The notes below the pieces were generated by a model, which made no database searches, was not told where the DNA came from, and saw only the letters and a list, made by a program, of their open reading frames with translations. From JBICHM01 sp043101835 (GTDB taxonomy: Bacteria > Planctomycetota > Phycisphaerae > Phycisphaerales > UBA1924): a stretch of DNA of 12,028 bases. The stretch is taken from positions 1-12,028 of the forward strand of contig JBICHM010000188.1 in the NCBI GenBank assembly GCA_043101835.1, given 5' to 3'. Shown piece after piece: positions 5,843 to 12,028 of the stretch (the stretch's first letter is position 1; each line of letters opens with the position of its first letter). The position numbers and the translations under genes were made by a program.

Positions 5843-7546
5843 ATGCCGCACCCAGCACGCCAAACACGATCCGGGCATGAGTCCGGCTGGGCCATCGAGA
5901 CGGTGGACGCCGCCACGCCGGTGACGGTGCGCCTCGAGCCGCCCGGACCCGTCCGCATCGGGCGGCGCTCGAGCAGCGACATCGTCGTCGATGACCCCCG
6001 CGCCAGCCGCGAGCACGCCGTGCTCGAGTTTCAGGGTGAGGACAACCCCACCGGGCAGCTCCCCGGCTCGGAGAGCGCCTGGACGCTCACCGACACCGAG
6101 AGCCGCCACGGCACCTGGGTCAACGGCGTGAAGGTACAGGCGTCGCGCCCCGTGCCGCTGCGCCACGGCGATGTCATTTCCATCGCCGGACGCACCTTCC
6201 GCATGGTCAACAAGGCGGCCGGCGCACTCTCCACGACGCTGCGCTTCCGCACGCGCGACGACATGGGCGGCGGCCCGCGCCAGACCATCAGCACCATCAG
6301 CGGGCAGGGCGGTTCGGAGACGCGCCAGCAGCGCTGGCTGCGTCTCCTGCTCGCCTGCGCACAGACGCTGCGCGAAGCCGACAGCGAGCAGGCGCTCGCC
6401 GAGGCCGTGCTCGACGCCGCCGCCGCGGGCGTCGATGCGCCAAATCTCGCCTTCCTCGGCCCGATGGGCGAAGACGCCGAGGTGGATGTGCTCGCGCACC
6501 GGGGCGACATCGCCACGAAGGCCGGCCTGCGCGTCAGCCGCACGCTCCTGCGCGAAGCCGCGCTCGGCGAGCCGGTGCGCCTCACCGGCGACGCCGAGAT
6601 GCCATCGGGCTCGCACAGCATCATGAGCCTGGGCATCGACGAAGCCGTCTGCGTGCCCCTGACGCTCGGCCCCGGCATCGCGGCCTACCTCTACGCCGAT
6701 CGGCGCGGCAGCGCGGGCGCCCCGCTGACCACCGAGGCCTGCGAATACCTCGTCGGCCTCGGGCGCATGGCGTCGCTTGCGCTCGCTGACCTCAAACGAC
6801 GCGACCTCGAGCGCCGCCAGGCGCGCGTGGACGCCGACCTCGCCGCCGCGGGCGAAGCGCACCGCTTCATCCTCCCGCCCCGGCGCGGGCAGTTCGGCAG
6901 CCTCTCCTACGTCGGCGAGAGCCGCCCGGGCCAGGCCGCCCTCGGCGGCGACTTCTTCGACATCGTCGAGCTCCCTGGCGGGCGCATCGGCGTTGCGCTT
7001 GGCGATGTCTCAGGCAAGGGCGTGGCCGCGAGCGTGCTGATGACATCCACGCAGGGCTTCCTCCACGCTGCATTGATGCGCCACGCGGACCCCGCGCGCG
7101 CCATCAGCGACCTGAACACCTATCTCGTGCCGCGCAAGCGCGCCGACCGATTCGTCACGCTGTGGCTGGGCGTCTTCGACCCGCAGCAGGCGTCGCTCGT
7201 CTATGTGGACGCCGGGCACGGCCACGCCGTGCTCATCGATGAGGCCAACGAGGCGTCCTTCCTGCGCGAAGCGGGCGGTCCGCTCGTCGGCCTCGCGCCG
7301 ACCAGCGAGTACGACGCGGCCACCGTCGCGATGAACCCCGGCTCGCGCGTGCTGGTCGTCAGCGACGGCCTCGTCGAGCAGCAGTCGCCCGACGGCGAGG
7401 AGTTCTCGCTGACGCGCGTCACGCAGATGGCCGCCGAGGTGACACGCGAAGAAGATCTCGTGTCCCAGGTCTTCACAGCCCTGCAGGCGCACGCGGACTC
7501 GCCCCGCCTCGCCGACGACGCCACCGCCGTACTCGTTTACTGGTGA
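5843..7546 (+). CDS. FHA-GAF-like-SpoIIE (PP2C) serine/threonine phosphatase
   Basis: The protein has 567 residues and no transmembrane segment. The FHA domain is at about 20-122, with the phosphothreonine-binding residues in place: 'IGRRSSSD' (39-46), 'SREH' (55-58) and 'GTWVNG' (90-95). Residues about 160-318 look like a GAF domain, with a closing 'AAYLYADRRGSAGAPLT'. A short helical linker (about 318-340) leads into the SpoIIE-type PP2C phosphatase domain at about 340-567. Its metal-binding motifs are 'GGDFFD' (368-373), 'GDVSGKG' (387-393), 'DAGH' (456-459), 'SDGLVE' (507-512) and 'ADDATA' (557-562). It should remove phosphate from Ser/Thr on proteins, perhaps ones bound by its own FHA domain. 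The kinase immediately upstream is the obvious partner. ATG 5843 is chosen for the AGAGGGG site and the fit to the FHA start; the frame opens earlier inside the kinase gene. Confidence 0.92.
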   Translation: MPHPARQTRSGHESGWAIETVDAATPVTVRLEPPGPVRIGRRSSSDIVVDDPRASREHAVLEFQGEDNPTGQLPGSESAWTLTDTESRHGTWVNGVKVQASRPVPLRHGDVISIAGRTFRMVNKAAGALSTTLRFRTRDDMGGGPRQTISTISGQGGSETRQQRWLRLLLACAQTLREADSEQALAEAVLDAAAAGVDAPNLAFLGPMGEDAEVDVLAHRGDIATKAGLRVSRTLLREAALGEPVRLTGDAEMPSGSHSIMSLGIDEAVCVPLTLGPGIAAYLYADRRGSAGAPLTTEACEYLVGLGRMASLALADLKRRDLERRQARVDADLAAAGEAHRFILPPRRGQFGSLSYVGESRPGQAALGGDFFDIVELPGGRIGVALGDVSGKGVAASVLMTSTQGFLHAALMRHADPARAISDLNTYLVPRKRADRFVTLWLGVFDPQQASLVYVDAGHGHAVLIDEANEASFLREAGGPLVGLAPTSEYDAATVAMNPGSRVLVVSDGLVEQQSPDGEEFSLTRVTQMAAEVTREEDLVSQVFTALQAHADSPRLADDATAVLVYW

Positions 7547-8079
7547 CCCGCGCCGAGCGGCGCGATGCGGATCGATTCGTGCGTCGCCCCCGCCGGCCCG
7601 AGGTCGCTGCGCACCAGGTGCATTTCGCCCACATCGAACTCGACCGACTCGATCGGCTCCGACATCGTCCGGGCGCGAACGCCCCGCGCGAAGCGCGCCA
7701 GCGTCAGGTGCGGCGTCGGCGCCCCGGGCCGAATCGGCGCGCCAGGCAGCAGCGAAGCCCCCTCGATCAGCGCGCCGAGCCCCTCGGGCAGATCCGTGCC
7801 GGCCGCCAGCAGCCTCGCGCGCGTGCGCGGCAGCGTGAGAAGCCGATCGACGCGCAGCGGGAATGGTCCAATCTCTCGCGCGAGCCTCGCCAAGTCGTCA
7901 CCAAGCCCGGCGACCGCCGCTTCAGGCGTTTCGCCGAGGAAACGCACCGTCAGATGCACCTGCCGAACCGGCACGAGCCGGTGCTCTGGCAGCGAGCGCG
8001 TGCGGATCATGGCGATCAGCGACCGGGCGACCGCCTCGCCCGGATAGATCGCGATGAACAGACGCACGCGCGCAGCCAT
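7537..8079 (-). CDS. thpR: RNA 2',3'-cyclic phosphodiesterase (ThpR/LigT family)
   Basis: This 180-residue protein is of typical length for the 2H phosphoesterase family. Both catalytic HxTx motifs are present: 'HLTV' at 42-45 and 'HLTL' at 124-127, the first followed by 'RFLGET' and the second by 'ARF'. The N-terminus 'RVRLFIAIYP' is the first strand of the fold. Members hydrolyse 2',3'-cyclic phosphate RNA ends to 2'-phosphates and can show 2'-5' RNA ligase activity in vitro. The only sensible ATG is at 8079-8077, with a distant GGAGA upstream. The open frame runs far beyond that start (to 9327), opposite the ThiD gene, but that extension is a shadow. Its last 10 bases overlap the end of the convergent phosphatase gene. 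It diverges from the ThiD-VOC gene with 63 bases between. Confidence 0.9.
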   Translation of the reverse strand: MAARVRLFIAIYPGEAVARSLIAMIRTRSLPEHRLVPVRQVHLTVRFLGETPEAAVAGLGDDLARLAREIGPFPLRVDRLLTLPRTRARLLAAGTDLPEGLGALIEGASLLPGAPIRPGAPTPHLTLARFARGVRARTMSEPIESVEFDVGEMHLVRSDLGPAGATHESIRIAPLGAGHQ

Positions 8080-8142
8080 AGGCGCCAGTGTCTCCGACCA
8101 GCGAGGCGCCGGCGCGCCTGATCCCCCACAATGCCAGGCGAC

Positions 8143-9294
8143 ATGACCCCCGCCGCACTCACCATCGCCGGCAGCGAACCGTCCGGAGGCGCCGGGCTCC
8201 AGGCCGACCTGAAGACCTTCCACGCCCTGGGCGTCTACGGCATGAGCGCTGTGACGCTGCTCACCGTGCAGAACACCGTCGGCGTCACCGACGTCTGCAC
8301 GCTCGATCCGGCGTTCGTCACCGCCCAGATCGACAGCGTAATCAGCGACATCCCCCCCGCCTGCGCCAAGACCGGCGCCCTCGGCAGCCGCGCGATCATC
8401 GAGGCGGTCGCCGAGCGCGCGGCGGGCTTCGCGTTCCCGCTCGTGGTCGATCCCGTGATGATCAGCAAGCACGGCCACGCGCTGCTCGACGCCGACGCCG
8501 CCGACGCGATCCGTGACCGTCTGCTGCCCTGCGCCGCGCTGGCGACCCCGAACCTGCACGAGGGCGCCGCGCTGCTCGGGCGCGACGCCATCCGACCAGA
8601 ACAGATGGAGGACGCGGCCCGCGCGCTCCTCGACCTCGGGCCCGGCGCCGTGCTGCTCAAGGGCGGCGCCGGCGCGCGCGCCCTCGATGTGCTCGCCACG
8701 CGCGACGGCGTTGTGCGCCTCGAAGGAACGCTGATCGAGTCCACGAGCACCCACGGGTCGGGCTGCGCACTCAGCGCCGCGTGCTGCGCGCTCCTCGCGC
8801 AGGGCGAGACGATCGATGACGCCGCGTCGCGCGCCAAGCGTTGGGTGGAGCGGGCGATCCGACGCGCCCCCGGCCTCGGCGCCGGGCGCGGGCCGCTGCA
8901 GCGCATCGCCCCCGCCCCGGCGCCCGCCGGGTATCTCCGCGTCGATGCGGTCACCCTCGCTGTGCGCGACATGGCGCAGAGTGTGGCGTTCTATGAGGCG
9001 CTCGGACTGCGCATCGACTACGGCGGCGCCGAAGCGCCCTTCACGACGCTCAAGGATGGCGCCGCCACCATCAACCTGCTGCGCGACGAACGACGCGACG
9101 CGTCCGCCTTCTGGGGGCGGTTCATCCTGCACCACGAGAATGTGGACGCGGCCCACGAGCGCGCCGTGCGCGCGGGTCTCTCGCCGCGCGAGGCGCCCCA
9201 CGATGCGCCGTGGGGCGAGCGATGCTTCCACCTCGTCGATCCCGACGGCCACGAACTCGCGATCGCGACGCCGCTCGCGCGCGATCCGCACTGA
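8143..9294 (+). CDS. thiD: Fusion protein: hydroxymethylpyrimidine/phosphomethylpyrimidine kinase (ThiD) with a C-terminal VOC/glyoxalase-fold domain
   Basis: The protein has 383 residues; normal ThiD has about 260-270. Residues about 1-255 are a full ThiD kinase. They include 'TIAGSEPSGGAG' (7-18) near the hydroxymethylpyrimidine site, 'QADLKTFHALGVYGMSAVT', 'VVDPVM', 'TPNLHEGAALLG', 'VLLKGG' and the anion-hole/catalytic loop 'THGSGC' (203-208). ThiD phosphorylates hydroxymethylpyrimidine and then its monophosphate for thiamine synthesis. A Pro/Ala linker (about 256-263) leads to a VOC domain at about 265-380 ('VTLAVRDMAQSVAFYEALGLRI', later 'LVDPDGHEL'). The usual first metal ligand, His in 'DHVTL', is Ala269 here. 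The usual Glu near the end ('DPDGN.LE') is also not conserved, so the domain may not be a metal enzyme. ATG 8143 is preferred for its AGG 4 bases upstream and the usual ThiD start; ATG 8131 is in frame. No TPP riboswitch fits the short leader. Confidence 0.9.
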   Translation: MTPAALTIAGSEPSGGAGLQADLKTFHALGVYGMSAVTLLTVQNTVGVTDVCTLDPAFVTAQIDSVISDIPPACAKTGALGSRAIIEAVAERAAGFAFPLVVDPVMISKHGHALLDADAADAIRDRLLPCAALATPNLHEGAALLGRDAIRPEQMEDAARALLDLGPGAVLLKGGAGARALDVLATRDGVVRLEGTLIESTSTHGSGCALSAACCALLAQGETIDDAASRAKRWVERAIRRAPGLGAGRGPLQRIAPAPAPAGYLRVDAVTLAVRDMAQSVAFYEALGLRIDYGGAEAPFTTLKDGAATINLLRDERRDASAFWGRFILHHENVDAAHERAVRAGLSPREAPHDAPWGERCFHLVDPDGHELAIATPLARDPH

Positions 9295-9309
9295 CGCCAC
9301 GGCGCAACG

Positions 9310-9342
9310 AAAACGGGGAGCGCCCATGCGGACGCCCCCCGT
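9310..9342 (-). terminator. Rho-independent terminator of the secreted protease gene
   Basis: Read on the minus strand, ACGGGG pairs with CCCCGT and the stem continues by three more pairs after one mismatch (9313-9322 with 9333-9342). The right arm is followed by TTTT (9313-9310). It begins 48 bases past the protease stop. On the plus strand it also lies just after the ThiD-VOC stop and could end that transcript, although the T-run there is poor. Confidence 0.65.
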
Positions 9343-9389
9343 GTGGATTCGATTCGGTTGACGCCGGCGTCACCGACGCGCGGCGGTGG

Positions 9390-10928
9390 TCAGCAGGGGC
9401 CCCACGCGCCGAGCAGGAGGCCGAGATCGGCGCCGTCGGTGGTCCCGTCGTTGTTCAGATCCGTCACGCCGGGCGAACCCCACGCGCCGAGGAGAAGACC
9501 AAGATCGGCGCCGTCGATCGACCCGCTGCCGTCGAGATCGCCCACGCACGAGGCCGGCACGCGCAGGCCGTAGGCGACGCGCCACCCCGAGTTCTCGATC
9601 GAGCCCGACTCGCCGATGCCCTCGCCCGCGTACGTGTCGGTGGTGAACGACGACTCGAAGTCGTCGGGCGTGCCGATGACCTCATCGGGGCCGGTGTCGT
9701 AGATGTTGCGCTCGAAGAGTCCGCCGCCCGAGTCGATCAGGCACGCGGTGAAGTTGCTGTTGTTCGTGTGCCAGCAGCCGAGGTAGTGCCCCGCCTCGTG
9801 CGAGGCGATGTTGCCGACGCCGCGGCTGATCGCCTCAATGATCGAAACGCCCGCCGCCCGGTTGATGTTCTGACAGGCGATCGACTGCGACGCGCTGCTC
9901 AGGATGTCGAGCAGAATGACCGCTGTTTCGGTGCGGTCGAAGTTGCCCGGGTCGATCGACTCGGCGATGCCGATCGTTCCGATGCCCAGCTGGCCCTGCG
10001 TGCCGCCGACGATCAGGCGCGACACGTTCGGCTGACCCCACGGGTCCGCATCGTCGCGGCTGTTGCGCAGCTCGTAGTCGAAGTCGGGGTAGATCGAACG
10101 CAGCTCCTCGAAGTTCTGCTCGATCTTCGCCATCACGCCGTCGATGATCGCGTTCAGGTTCGTCGCGTTGTTCGCGAGCCCCCACGACGGCAGGAAGTTG
10201 GACAGCGGCGACAGGTTCGCCGTCGTGTTGCCCGAGCCGAAGATGGCCGCCGCGTTGATCGTCGCGCCGTTGAAGTCGACGAAGATGATCTGCTTCTCAC
10301 CGGCGTTCAGGCTGGTCCAGCCGCCCTTGTTCAGGCGCACCTGCATGGTGTACGGGCCGGTCTGTCCGCTGTTGAACCCGATGACGCGCAGGTAGTAGGT
10401 CCCCGTCGCCGGCGCGATCCACGCGACGTTCGGGTTGAGCCCGCCGGTGCGCAGCAGCGTCGAGGAAACCGGGTAGATGCCCGACTGCCCGTTGTCATCG
10501 TCATTGCTCAGCTCGACCGAGCCGCCCGCATTCACGATCGCGATCTTCGTGTCCGGCGTCGTCGGCGACACCATCGCGGCGTTCAGCCAGTCGCCTTCGT
10601 TCATCTGGACCTCGAAGAAATCGACATCGCCCGAGGTCAGGCTGCCGGTGACATCGATCTCCGGCTCCGCATCGCTCAGAGGCAGCGGATCCGCCGTCCC
10701 CAGGGAGCCGTTGGACTCGGACTCGGCGATGTTCAGCAGGCGAAGCCCGCCCTCGCTCGGCGCAAACGGGCGGGGGTTCGGATAGCCGCACAGGGGCGAA
10801 GCCCCCACGGGCGCTTCGCCGGCCAGCGCCGTCGTGCGCGTCGGGCTCTTCGCATCGGGGTTCGAAGCAAACGCAACTGCGCCAAGCGCGCAGGCGCCGG
10901 CGGCGCAGATCAACAAAGCAGGGCGCAT
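9390..10928 (-). CDS. Secreted metzincin-like zinc metalloprotease with PPC-like domain and C-terminal dockerin-type repeats
   Basis: The protein has 512 residues. A signal peptide covers about 1-22 (MRPALLICAAGACALGAVAFA). Residues about 62-200 resemble a pre-peptidase C-terminal (PPC) beta domain: 'DVDFFEVQMNEGDWL', 'IAIVNAGG', 'YYLRVIGF', 'GPYTMQV'. The protease domain (about 212-455) carries 'HEAGHYLGCWH' (377-387), a full HExxHxxGxxH zinc site with Glu378 catalytic. Where relatives would have a Met-turn ('MD.GG'), this protein has 'LIDSGG' (397-402), so Met is replaced by Ile398. The C-terminus has two dockerin-type repeats, each ending 'GADLGLLLGAWG' (463-484 and about 488-511), the second closing with 'PC'. 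It is presumably exported and calcium-binding. The ATG at 10928 has a GGGAGGG site 5 bases upstream. Substrate unknown. Confidence 0.9.
   Translation of the reverse strand: MRPALLICAAGACALGAVAFASNPDAKSPTRTTALAGEAPVGASPLCGYPNPRPFAPSEGGLRLLNIAESESNGSLGTADPLPLSDAEPEIDVTGSLTSGDVDFFEVQMNEGDWLNAAMVSPTTPDTKIAIVNAGGSVELSNDDDNGQSGIYPVSSTLLRTGGLNPNVAWIAPATGTYYLRVIGFNSGQTGPYTMQVRLNKGGWTSLNAGEKQIIFVDFNGATINAAAIFGSGNTTANLSPLSNFLPSWGLANNATNLNAIIDGVMAKIEQNFEELRSIYPDFDYELRNSRDDADPWGQPNVSRLIVGGTQGQLGIGTIGIAESIDPGNFDRTETAVILLDILSSASQSIACQNINRAAGVSIIEAISRGVGNIASHEAGHYLGCWHTNNSNFTACLIDSGGGLFERNIYDTGPDEVIGTPDDFESSFTTDTYAGEGIGESGSIENSGWRVAYGLRVPASCVGDLDGSGSIDGADLGLLLGAWGSPGVTDLNNDGTTDGADLGLLLGAWGPC
9400..9515 (-). 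repeat. Tandem dockerin-encoding repeat in the protease gene
   Basis: Two 38-base segments, 9400-9437 and 9478-9515, match except at 4 positions. They are spaced 78 bases (26 codons) apart and encode the two 'GADLGLLLGAWG' units. The high DNA identity suggests recent duplication, conversion between the units, or strong constraint. Coding context: calcium-binding loops of the 'DLDGSGSIDGADL' type, with Asp at alternating positions. Confidence 0.75.
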
Positions 10929-11006
10929 CAGTTCCCTCCCAAGGGCGTGGACTCTCCATCCGGTCCCCCAGGAAGGGGCCGGCGCATCAATCCGTCGCTT
11001 ATAGCA
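10929..11006 (-). promoter_or_regulatory. Promoter and ribosome binding site of the secreted protease
   Basis: On the minus strand TGCTATAAG (11006-10998) reads as an extended -10 element, matching TATAAT at 5 of 6 positions with the upstream TG. No good -35 is seen, which is normal for extended -10 promoters. The leader would be about 60 bases. It ends in GGGAGGG (10940-10934), 5 bases before the ATG. This is the best promoter-like sequence in the window. Confidence 0.5.
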
Positions 11007-11091
11007 CGCCGGGACAGCGCAGGACAGGGAAAAGTCCCCGGGTGGAGCCGTTCTCGGACCGATCCGCGCGCCCGGCGCACCACACCAAGCG

Positions 11092-12028
11092 CTATCGGAG
11101 CGCCGCCGCCTCGTCGAGGCCGAACATGATGTTCAGATTCTGCACCGCCGTGCCGCTGGCGCCCTTGAGCAGGTTGTCGATCGCGCAGATGACGATCGCC
11201 GTTCGCCCGTCCACGCGCGCACTGATGTCGGCGAAGTTCGTCCCCGCGACGTGCTTCGTCTCGGGGAGGCGTTCACCAACGCGCACGAAGGGATTCGCCT
11301 CGTGCGCACGCGCAAGTCGCGCAAGCAGGTCGTCCTGCGAGATCGATGCACGAAGTGTCGCGTAGCAGGTGGCGAGGATGCCGCGGTTCATCGGCACGAG
11401 GTGCGGCGTGAACAGCACCGGCGGCCCGTCATCCGCCATCGCCTTCGAGAGCCCCTGCCGGATCTCGGGCTGGTGGCGGTGCGCGCCGACCTTGTAGGCC
11501 TTGAAGTTCTCATTGGTCTCGGGGAAGTGTGTGGCGTCGCTCGCGTTCCGGCCGGCGCCGGTGACGCCGCTCTTGGCGTCCACGATCACCGCCGCGCCGG
11601 GATCGAGCAGCCCGTCAACCGCCAGCGGGCGCAGCGCGAGCAGCGCGCTGGTGGGATAGCACCCCGGGTTCGCGACGACCGAGGCCTCGCGGATCGCGCC
11701 GGCAAAGAACTCCGGCATCCCGTAGGCCGCCCCCTCCAGCAACCCCGGCGCCGGATGCGTGGTGTCGTACCAGCGCTCGTAGGTCGCCAGGTCGCGCAGA
11801 CGGAAATCGGCGGAGAGATCCACCACGCGCACGCCGCCCTCGACGAGATCGCGCACCGCCTCAGCGCTCGCGGCGTGGGGCAGGCAGCACAGCGCCGCGT
11901 CGCAGCGCTCGGCGACCTCGGTCGCGCCCAGCGACTCGACCACCAGGTCGCTCCGCCCGGCGAGCGACGGATGCACCTCGCCGAGCGCAGGCCGGTCCTC
12001 GCGCCGGCTCGTGGCGCAGACGACGTCG
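11092..12028 (-). CDS. argC: N-acetyl-gamma-glutamyl-phosphate reductase (ArgC), N-terminus beyond the right edge
   Basis: The frame is open from the edge (first whole codon at 12027) to TAG at 11094-11092, giving 311 visible residues. ArgC normally has about 340-350, so roughly 30-40 residues, including the NADP-binding 'GxxGYxG' loop, are missing. What is visible starts 'DVVCATSRRED' and 'GEVHPSL', typical of the first part of ArgC. Next come 'VVDLSADFRL', 'YGMPEF', the catalytic loop 'ANPGCYPT' (Cys at visible residue 123), 'VDAKSGVTGAGR', 'HRHQPEI' (about 183-189), 'FTPHLVPMNRGI' and the closing 'NLLKGASGTAVQNLNIMFGL'. It reduces N-acetylglutamyl phosphate to the semialdehyde with NADPH in arginine synthesis. 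The GTG at 11976 is internal and is not the start. The next gene downstream has its own promoter-like sequence, so co-transcription is doubtful. Confidence 0.95.
   Translation of the reverse strand, partial: DVVCATSRREDRPALGEVHPSLAGRSDLVVESLGATEVAERCDAALCCLPHAASAEAVRDLVEGGVRVVDLSADFRLRDLATYERWYDTTHPAPGLLEGAAYGMPEFFAGAIREASVVANPGCYPTSALLALRPLAVDGLLDPGAAVIVDAKSGVTGAGRNASDATHFPETNENFKAYKVGAHRHQPEIRQGLSKAMADDGPPVLFTPHLVPMNRGILATCYATLRASISQDDLLARLARAHEANPFVRVGERLPETKHVAGTNFADISARVDGRTAIVICAIDNLLKGASGTAVQNLNIMFGLDEAAALR

Noticed and set aside
5705..6862. 385-codon minus-strand frame opposite the FHA-phosphatase start
   Set aside because: It is antisense to intact FHA and GAF-like coding sequence and shows no domain.
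8080..8142. TPP riboswitch upstream of the thiD fusion
   Set aside because: The spacer is only 63 bases and contains no THI-box core such as CTGAGA. Repeated GGCGCC there looks like GC-rich background.
8080..9327. N-terminal extension of the thpR frame on the minus strand
   Set aside because: It lies opposite the ThiD-VOC gene, lacks family similarity and would make the protein three times the ThpR length. The ATG at 8079 gives the exact family start.
9210..11129. Open frame of 639 codons on the plus strand opposite the protease gene
   Set aside because: It is the antisense of a convincing secreted protease with signal peptide, zinc site and dockerins. Its product is Arg/Ala-rich with no domain, as expected for a shadow frame in high-GC DNA.
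1..12028. CRISPR array, prophage, insertion sequence, tRNA or rRNA genes
   Set aside because: No regular spaced repeats, integrase or transposase motifs, or RNA gene signatures were seen on either strand.

Overview
This is a high-GC, gene-dense chromosomal stretch. It most likely comes from a planctomycete of the class Phycisphaerae. The clearest sign is the C-terminus of the secreted protease at 9390-10928, which carries two 'GADLGLLLGAWG' dockerin-type repeats of the kind common in Phycisphaerales exoproteins. A planctomycete-style ECF sigma factor ('TTRW' start, 'DAADLTQ', 'RGRFRSLLL') divergent from a membrane Ser/Thr kinase points the same way. The taxonomic call is inference; there is no rRNA in the window.

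Layout. Positions 1-1578 (minus strand) hold an NfsA-type flavin nitroreductase, a LemA-family protein and the start of a DUF2207 protein; the last two overlap by 4 bases. A WYL-domain regulator (1667-2644, plus) diverges from the nitroreductase. Positions 2645-2946 carry no credible gene but contain several inverted repeats between two converging genes. Next comes a signalling block: an ECF sigma factor (2947-3666, minus), a transmembrane Ser/Thr kinase with a large unrecognised C-terminal domain (3723-5768, plus), and an FHA-GAF-like-SpoIIE/PP2C phosphatase (5843-7546, plus). A ThpR-like RNA 2',3'-cyclic phosphodiesterase (7537-8079, minus) converges on the phosphatase with a 10-base overlap. 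It diverges from an unusual fusion of ThiD (HMP/HMP-P kinase of thiamine synthesis) to a C-terminal VOC/glyoxalase-fold domain (8143-9294, plus). The window ends with a secreted metzincin-like protease carrying a PPC-like domain and dockerin repeats (9390-10928, minus), and argC of arginine biosynthesis (11092 to the right edge, minus, start missing).

How the genes work together. The kinase could sense something outside the membrane and phosphorylate Ser/Thr targets. The phosphatase combines a phosphothreonine reader (FHA) with a phosphatase domain and could reverse or tune that signal. The divergent sigma factor is a natural output. This three-part module is the most system-like part of the window. 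Known kinase-linked ECF factors make the model plausible, but the C-terminal domain of the kinase and the wiring are unknown. The ThiD-VOC fusion and the hairpin over the phosphatase ribosome binding site are the other points most worth a second look. The remaining genes are ordinary housekeeping or accessory functions. Most long antisense frames in this high-GC DNA are shadows.
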